20,487 nt of DNA from CAZBZG01 sp964496245 (GTDB lineage Bacteria > Planctomycetota > SZUA-567): positions 1 through 20,487 of the forward strand of contig CAZBZG010000055.1 of assembly GCA_964496245.1 (NCBI GenBank), in the 5' to 3' direction. A model generated the notes under the pieces. That model worked only from the letters and a program-made list of their open reading frames with translations, had not been told where the DNA came from and did not search any database. The translations under genes and the position numbers were made by a program. Shown one piece after another: positions 15,200 through 20,487 of the stretch. The stretch's first letter is position 1, and every line of letters begins with the position of its first letter.

Positions 15200-16015
15200 A
15201 TGGTACGGAACAAGCTTCGCCTCTTCGGCGTACTGGCCGGGTTGGGATTCGGTCTCGTGATCTTTGCCTGGGCCGGTCGGACCGGTTCGGTCGACCGGCG
15301 CCGGGCTGCGGCGTTTCTGCCGGTGGCCGAACCTGATGAGGCGCCGCGCGCAGCAGAGGCATCCGTCAAGCGTACGGTTGCGGCCGAGGAAGCCCCCACG
15401 GATCGACCAAAGGAATTGCCCGAAGCGGGTGACGCTTCCGAGGCGTGGGTGGCCGCCCATGTGCGCACCAAGGACGTGCCCGACCGCAATCCGGCATGGG
15501 CGACGCCGCTCGAGGCGCCCGGACTCACGAACGCCTACAAGGTGACCGCCGGGCTCTACCGCGGGGCCCAGCCCACGACCGAGGGCATGCAGACCCTCAA
15601 GCGCATGGGTGTGAAGACCGTCCTCAACCTGCGCACTCTGCACTCGGACCGCGACGAGATCGGCGACACCGGCCTGGCCTACGAGCACATCCGGTTCAAC
15701 CCGCTCAACCCCGAAAAGGGGGAGATCGTGCGCGCGCTCCAGATCTTGACCGACAAGAGCCGGCAGCCGGTCTTCGTGCATTGCGCGCACGGCGCCGACC
15801 GTACGGGCACGGTCTGCGCGTTCTACCGCATGGGCGTACAGGGGTGGAGCAAGGCCGAGGCGGTGGAAGAGATGACCGAGGGCGGGTACGGCTTCCACCG
15901 CATCTACCAGAACCTGCTCGAGTACATCCGCGAGATCGACCTGTCGGTGATCCGCCAGCGCGCGGAGATCGCGGCTCCACCGGAGAGAGACGCAGGCGCG
16001 CCGGAGACGCCATAG
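15200..16015 (+). CDS. Membrane-anchored Cys-based (tyrosine/dual-specificity type) phosphatase
   Basis: 271 aa. A short basic N-terminus (MVRNKLR) precedes one hydrophobic segment at about residues 8-26, then a Pro/Ala/Glu-rich linker to about residue 95. The catalytic domain has YRGAQPTTEGMQTLKRMGVKT and NLRTLHSDRDEIG, the usual start of DSP/PTP-like bacterial phosphatases, and the active-site loop HCAHGADRTG with Cys195 and Arg201 (Cys-x5-Arg). All catalytic features are present. Topology is probably N-in with the enzyme outside, but basic residues flank both ends of the membrane segment, so this is uncertain. GGAGG lies 7 bases before ATG 15200, and the ligase-like gene ends 2 bases before. 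Phosphoprotein, phospholipid or phosphoglycan are all possible substrates; its place after gmd-fcl favours a role in surface glycan control, which is inference. Confidence 0.87.
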   Translation: MVRNKLRLFGVLAGLGFGLVIFAWAGRTGSVDRRRAAAFLPVAEPDEAPRAAEASVKRTVAAEEAPTDRPKELPEAGDASEAWVAAHVRTKDVPDRNPAWATPLEAPGLTNAYKVTAGLYRGAQPTTEGMQTLKRMGVKTVLNLRTLHSDRDEIGDTGLAYEHIRFNPLNPEKGEIVRALQILTDKSRQPVFVHCAHGADRTGTVCAFYRMGVQGWSKAEAVEEMTEGGYGFHRIYQNLLEYIREIDLSVIRQRAEIAAPPERDAGAPETP

Positions 16016-16018
16016 AAG

Positions 16019-16047
16019 AGGGGCCCGCCCCAACGGGACGAGCCCCT
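16019..16047. terminator. Probable bidirectional terminator between the phosphatase gene and ilvC
   Basis: AGGGGC (16019-16024) pairs with GCCCCT (16042-16047) across a 17-base interval that can pair further inside (CCCG with CGGG). It follows the phosphatase stop by three bases and lies 26 bases past the convergent ilvC stop. U-tracts are short on both sides, so strength is uncertain. Confidence 0.5.
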
Positions 16048-16073
16048 TCCTGTGGTTTGACGTACCGCCGCTC

Positions 16074-17075
<1,002 letters not shown>

Positions 17076-17150
17076 GGGTCGTCCTCCTGTGCCGCGGGGG
17101 TTCAGAATGAGCGTTATCGACACGCCGCGCATCGATTGACGAAGATTCCG

Positions 17151-17178
17151 AGTATAGCGCAGCCTCTAGAGAGGTCAA
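17151..17178 (-). promoter_or_regulatory. Sigma70-type promoter of ilvC
   Basis: On the minus strand TTGACC (17178-17173, five of six), a 16-base spacer and TATACT (17156-17151, five of six). Transcription would start near 17144, about 70 bases before the ilvC ATG. The leader is too short for a T-box or classic attenuator. Confidence 0.7.
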
Positions 17179-17252
17179 GGCGGGAAACGAGGCCCTGGGC
17201 TGAGCAGGCACGGCACGGATCCGGATGGTGAGGGCGGCAGTCGGGCCGGGCA

Positions 17253-17933
17253 TCACGCGAATCGAAGCGGCGCGAAGTGCTGGGGTGTATGGAAGTCTAG
17301 CGTGTCGCCGAGGGGGGCCCATGTGGCCCAATGCGGATGCGAAGTCTGGTCGCCGCACTTGTACAGGTTTCCGCGCCATATCTGGCCGTTTACCGGTCCG
17401 ACGCGCCCCAGGAACGGCTCGAAGAGGCGGAACGGGACGGCGTATTCGATCGTCCATTCGGTGGGGCCGGTGCGTTCGGGTTCCACCTGCTCGGGGAGCG
17501 AATGGAAGATGCGCACTTGCGCGCCCAATTCGCGGGACAGGGGCGTGCACTTGACGAAGCCCTGCTCGTCGGGCAGGCGCGTGGGATCCTCCACGTAGGA
17601 GGCGTGCAGCGTGCCGCCGGCATTGATTTCGAAATTGAAGTGGCCGTTTTCGGGGTGCGGCTGCAGGAAGCACTCCACGCACGAATCCCGGCAGACCGGG
17701 CCGTTGTAGTCCTGACAGGTGCTGCGCACATAGCGGTCCTGCACGCGAAAGATGACGTACAGGCCCTCTTCGTCGTAGAGCAGGCGGGCTTCCGTGCGGG
17801 GACGGTGATCCGTGCTCTTTGGATGAAACCAGTCGATTGCGAGCGTCGGCGCCTGGGTCCACACGGGGCTGTCCCACGCGCCTGTGAGCGCCGGCGGGGT
17901 GTCGGTCTTGCGCAAGGTGTAGGTCGCTTGCAT
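17253..17933 (-). CDS. Carbohydrate-binding module family 9-like protein
   Basis: 226 aa from ATG 17933, with GAGGAG 8 bases upstream; the longer open frame to 18110 is basic filler across the promoter region. The whole protein looks like a single CBM9-like (DOMON-type) beta-sandwich: DSPVWTQAPTLAIDWF near the start, ARLLYDEEGLYVIFRVQDRYV, then CVECFLQP, HFNFEINAGGTLHASYVED, TEWTIEYAVPF and WRGNLYKCGDQT. In CBM9 enzymes this fold binds sugar chain ends, but many stand-alone members have unknown ligands. I see no signal peptide, which is odd for a glycan-binding protein; it may be cytosolic or use an unseen export route. Six Cys residues are present, more than usual for a cytosolic protein of this size. 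It is followed downstream by ilvC, which has its own promoter. Confidence 0.8.
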   Translation of the reverse strand: MQATYTLRKTDTPPALTGAWDSPVWTQAPTLAIDWFHPKSTDHRPRTEARLLYDEEGLYVIFRVQDRYVRSTCQDYNGPVCRDSCVECFLQPHPENGHFNFEINAGGTLHASYVEDPTRLPDEQGFVKCTPLSRELGAQVRIFHSLPEQVEPERTGPTEWTIEYAVPFRLFEPFLGRVGPVNGQIWRGNLYKCGDQTSHPHWATWAPLGDTLDFHTPQHFAPLRFA

Positions 17934-18009
17934 GGGGGCGTCTCCTCGCTGGCTGCCTCGTCGGGCAGAGCGCTGGCCCGTGGCATCTGGCTGGCGCGCA
18001 AACCTCCCA

Positions 18010-18037
18010 ATCCTGCGGATCGGCTGAGCTGTGTCAA
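18010..18037 (-). promoter_or_regulatory. Possible promoter of the CBM9-like gene
   Basis: On the minus strand a perfect TTGACA (18037-18032), a 16-base spacer and CAGGAT (18015-18010, three of six). It lies in the 183-base space between the kinase stop and this gene. The -10 box is weak. Confidence 0.4.
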
Positions 18038-18116
18038 GACGGAGACGCGAATTCTCGATTGCGGGGGGCTGCGGAACGGCAGAACGGCGGCGCAGACGTC
18101 GGAGGGGCACGCCGGA

Positions 18117-20487
18117 TCAGTACCCCGCTTCGGCGAGTTCCTTGGCACGCGCTTCGGCCTCGGCCCGGAATTTGCCGTGCTGCCCTTTGGCAGCGGCCTG
18201 TTCGTAGTACTTCCGTGCCTGGGGGTATTGTTTGAGCTGCTTGTCGAGGATCTGGGCCAGCCGGAAGTAGACGTCCTTGCGCGGTGTCCGGGGGTTGATG
18301 GCCAGCACACGCTTGTACTCGGGGACCGCCTTGTCGTACTCCATGAGCGTCTGAAAGATCACGCCCCGCCAGTAGTGGCAGGCCTCTACTTTGTCGCTTT
18401 GGGGCCACGTGTCGATCACCTTCTGGTAGAGCCGCGCGGCGGTCATGTACTGGCTTCGCTTGCGGAAGAGGCTGCGGATGCCGACCTCCCGTTCGTGCTC
18501 GGCCTGGTCGAAGACGCGGTTCGCCTCGGCGATGCTTTTGCGCTCCTCGGGTTTGACGTGCGGCTGCTTGGTCTCGGCCGCCTGGGCCCGGGCCGTTGCC
18601 TGGCGCGCCTCCCAGAGCTTCTTGCGCGTGTGCGTGAGTTCCTTGAGCTTGCCGACTTCCTGGGTCTGCCGCACCTGTTCGGCGCGCGCGAACGCGTCGA
18701 GCGCCTGGTCGAATGCCTCTTCTTCGAGCGCCTTCTTGCCCTTGTCGATCCAGGCGGCATAGGCCTCTCGCTGCTCGCGTTCCCGTGCGAGCTGGGCCTG
18801 CCGCTTGCGCGCTTCGCCCAGGAGCCGCCGGACTTCGGGGGTATCCTTGAGTTTGGCTGCGCCCTGATAGGCGGCGATGGCTTCCTTGCATCGGTCGCGA
18901 GCGAGGGCCTGGGTCCCGGTCTCGAGCAGGCGGGTGTACGCATGCTCGGCCTCTTCGCGGGCCTTGCCCGTTTCGGCCTGGGCGAGCAGGCTCTGCGCCG
19001 CGTCGGTCTTTTGAAGCTTGATGGCCAGGCCGAAGGCGCGGATGGCTTCGCGCCAGTCGCGTTTCTGCAGGGCTTGACGTCCGCGGGACAGCCACTGGCT
19101 GTATTCCTTCTGCACGGCCCGTTGCTTCTTGGCTTCCTGCGCCCGCTCGACCAACGCCCGGGCCCGCACCTCTTCGGCATCGGTCTCGGCTGTGCGCAGC
19201 GCCTGGCTCGCGTGCACCAGCGCCTCGGCCAGGGCGGCGTCGCTGCCGTCGGCCAGGTGCTCTTGCGCTGCCGCCAGGGACTTCCGGAACGCTGCTGCGC
19301 GCTGTTCTTCCGGCGAGGGCGCTGGTACGGGCGCAGGACCGGGCGCTTCGTCCTCGTCCGGACCGGTCGCGGCCGGACGGGTCGTGCGTTCGATCGTTTC
19401 CGCATCGACCGTAGCGAGTTCGGGCGTTGCGGCGGGGGGCGGGGGAGCCTTGGGGGAGTCGGGGCCCGCAGCGGCTGGAGCCTCCGGGCCGTCCGTCTGT
19501 TCGAGAGGATCGCTTTCCCCGGAGCCGAGGAAGGCCACGAGGGCCACGATTCCGAGGACCGCCACGCCAACGCCGGTTAGCAGCGCCTTGCGCGGCAGGC
19601 GGGCGGGTGCTGCGGGCGTGCCCTCGGGGGCCTTGGAGCCCTTGCCCAGCAGAGCGCTCCAGGTACCGGCAAGCGACCGGCTCGCTGCCCGGGCCGTAAA
19701 GATCAGGCGCTGGATCGCCAGCGTTCCCCACACGGTCCTGCCTGCAGCGCGTTCTGCGGCCTGGCGGCGGGCATAGATGTAGCCGCCGCCTTCGGGGGCA
19801 TCCAGGTCGGCGGGCGCGGTGTCGGCCACCTCGATGGTCGTGGCCATGAGATCCGAGCTCTCGGCCCAGACATAGGCGGTGAGGTCCTGCACCAGTTCGT
19901 CCATGCTCTGGTACCGGTAGTCGGGGTTCCGGGCCATGGCACAGGCGATCATGCCGTGGACCGGGTCGGGCAGGAGCGGGTTGTGCTCCTCCGGCCCGAT
20001 GGGCGGCTCGCCTGAGGTGAGCGCGTGCACGATCTCGTACACGCTCGTCTTGTCGTGGTACGGCGGTTTGCCTGTGAGCAGCTGGTAGAGGGATGCACCC
20101 AGGGAGTAGATGTCGGCCCGGGCGTCCACGTGCTTGGCTGATTCCACCTGCTCGGGCGACATGAAGTACGGCGTGCCCAGCACGGTCCGCGTCATGGTCA
20201 AGGCGAGGGAGGCGTCGAGGTTCTTGGCGATGCCGAGGTCCGTGATCTTGGTCTCGAAGGCGCCGGAGGCGGTCTCGCAGGTCACCATGTTGTCGGGCTT
20301 CACGTCCCGGTGGACGATGCCGTTGCGGTGGAGGTAGCCAAGTCCCTTACCGGCCTGGATGACGATCTCCAGCTTCTGGCGGAGGGTGAAGTCCTCGGCG
20401 ATGCGATCAGGCGGAACGACGTTCGCGAGCACCTCCATGGCGTAGTAGGGCCGCTCGCCCCAGCGGCCGCCGCCGTAGACCTTGATG
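18117..20487 (-). CDS. Transmembrane Ser/Thr protein kinase with TPR/coiled-coil C-terminal region (5' end beyond the window)
   Basis: About 789 codons are visible and the frame is still open at the right edge (IKVYGGGRWGERPYYAMEVL), so the start, glycine loop and ATP-binding Lys lie outside. The catalytic core shows HRDVKPDNM, DLG in place of DFG (usual in bacterial Hanks-type kinases), GTPYFMSPEQ and ADIYSLGASLYQLLTGKPPY. After a linker of about 110 residues comes one membrane segment (ALLTGVGVAVLGIVALVAFL, encoded near 19530-19590), then a Pro/Ala-rich stretch. About 350 residues of helical, Ala/Glu/Arg/Lys-rich repeats follow (QALQKRDWREAIRAFGLAIKL, FDQALDAFARAEQV), ending in clear TPRs (AARLYQKVIDTWP, EYDKAVPEYKRVLAINP, QARKYYEQAAAKG). 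The kinase faces the cytosol and the TPR part is probably periplasmic. It may phosphorylate FHA-domain partners. The last stop lies 183 bases before the CBM9-like gene. Confidence 0.93.
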   Translation of the reverse strand, partial: IKVYGGGRWGERPYYAMEVLANVVPPDRIAEDFTLRQKLEIVIQAGKGLGYLHRNGIVHRDVKPDNMVTCETASGAFETKITDLGIAKNLDASLALTMTRTVLGTPYFMSPEQVESAKHVDARADIYSLGASLYQLLTGKPPYHDKTSVYEIVHALTSGEPPIGPEEHNPLLPDPVHGMIACAMARNPDYRYQSMDELVQDLTAYVWAESSDLMATTIEVADTAPADLDAPEGGGYIYARRQAAERAAGRTVWGTLAIQRLIFTARAASRSLAGTWSALLGKGSKAPEGTPAAPARLPRKALLTGVGVAVLGIVALVAFLGSGESDPLEQTDGPEAPAAAGPDSPKAPPPPAATPELATVDAETIERTTRPAATGPDEDEAPGPAPVPAPSPEEQRAAAFRKSLAAAQEHLADGSDAALAEALVHASQALRTAETDAEEVRARALVERAQEAKKQRAVQKEYSQWLSRGRQALQKRDWREAIRAFGLAIKLQKTDAAQSLLAQAETGKAREEAEHAYTRLLETGTQALARDRCKEAIAAYQGAAKLKDTPEVRRLLGEARKRQAQLAREREQREAYAAWIDKGKKALEEEAFDQALDAFARAEQVRQTQEVGKLKELTHTRKKLWEARQATARAQAAETKQPHVKPEERKSIAEANRVFDQAEHEREVGIRSLFRKRSQYMTAARLYQKVIDTWPQSDKVEACHYWRGVIFQTLMEYDKAVPEYKRVLAINPRTPRKDVYFRLAQILDKQLKQYPQARKYYEQAAAKGQHGKFRAEAEARAKELAEAGY

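Noticed and set aside
13581..15362. 593-aa open frame on the minus strand
   Set aside because: It lies antisense to the ligase-like gene, is rich in Arg, Gln, Gly, His and Pro with no motif, and arises from GC-rich third positions of the true gene.
17076..17150. T-box or leader-peptide attenuator upstream of ilvC
   Set aside because: The predicted leader is only about 70 bases, with no terminator hairpin and no separate stop-ended peptide.
17331..19580. 749-aa plus-strand frame across the kinase and CBM9-like genes
   Set aside because: It spans two clear minus-strand genes and the space between them, and consists of Leu/Gly/Arg/Phe-rich sequence without motifs.

Overview
This is a GC-rich stretch of bacterial chromosome from a draft assembly. 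Two 10-base N runs (8267-8276 and 9682-9691) mark contig joins. The mix of genes points to an uncultured Planctomycetota-like or related (PVC, Hydrogenedentota-type) lineage, probably a metagenome-assembled genome. That mix includes a membrane-bound Ser/Thr kinase with TPRs, FHA, PilZ, cyclic-nucleotide-fold and DUF4388 proteins, a UVR-motif orphan, a PQQ-propeller lipoprotein and large GT39-like membrane proteins. The phylum call is inference from gene content; no rRNA or marker gene settles it.

Layout. 121-885 is a UVR-motif protein. 968-3439 is a large polytopic GT39-like glycosyltransferase. On the minus strand, 5202-3475 is a two-gene unit: a small unknown protein followed by a beta-propeller lipoprotein. 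A 314-base divergent promoter region separates it from a second GT39-like glycosyltransferase (5517-7325). A REP-associated tyrosine transposase (RAYT) element bounded by 25-bp inverted copies of a hairpin repeat sits at about 7320-8080. It is followed by an FHA-PilZ gene (minus), tRNA-Phe(GAA) with its own promoter and terminator, a cyclic-nucleotide-fold/DUF4388 protein and an NTP_transf_5-type nucleotidyltransferase. A clear sigma70-type promoter then drives gmd-fcl, an AMP-ligase-like protein and a membrane-anchored Cys-phosphatase (11635-16015). On the minus strand are ilvC with its own promoter, a CBM9-like protein, and a Ser/Thr kinase-TPR gene that runs off the right end.

How they may work together. 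gmd and fcl make GDP-L-fucose from GDP-mannose. With two lipid-linked-sugar type glycosyltransferases and a CBM9-like protein nearby, surface glycan assembly is the obvious theme. The kinase, FHA, PilZ, CNB-fold and phosphatase genes suggest dense signalling, but they lie in separate transcription units and no direct link is shown.

The most unusual points are: (i) the RAYT hairpins supply TAG stop codons, always as AAA-TAG, to three adjacent genes; (ii) the AMP-ligase homologue in the fucose operon has lost every recognisable catalytic motif; (iii) the ketol-acid reductoisomerase lacks the usual NADPH phosphate clamp and carries Glu at that loop; (iv) the FHA, PilZ and CNB domains each lack key ligand residues; and (v) two genes have promoter-like elements placed so that their mRNAs would be leaderless.
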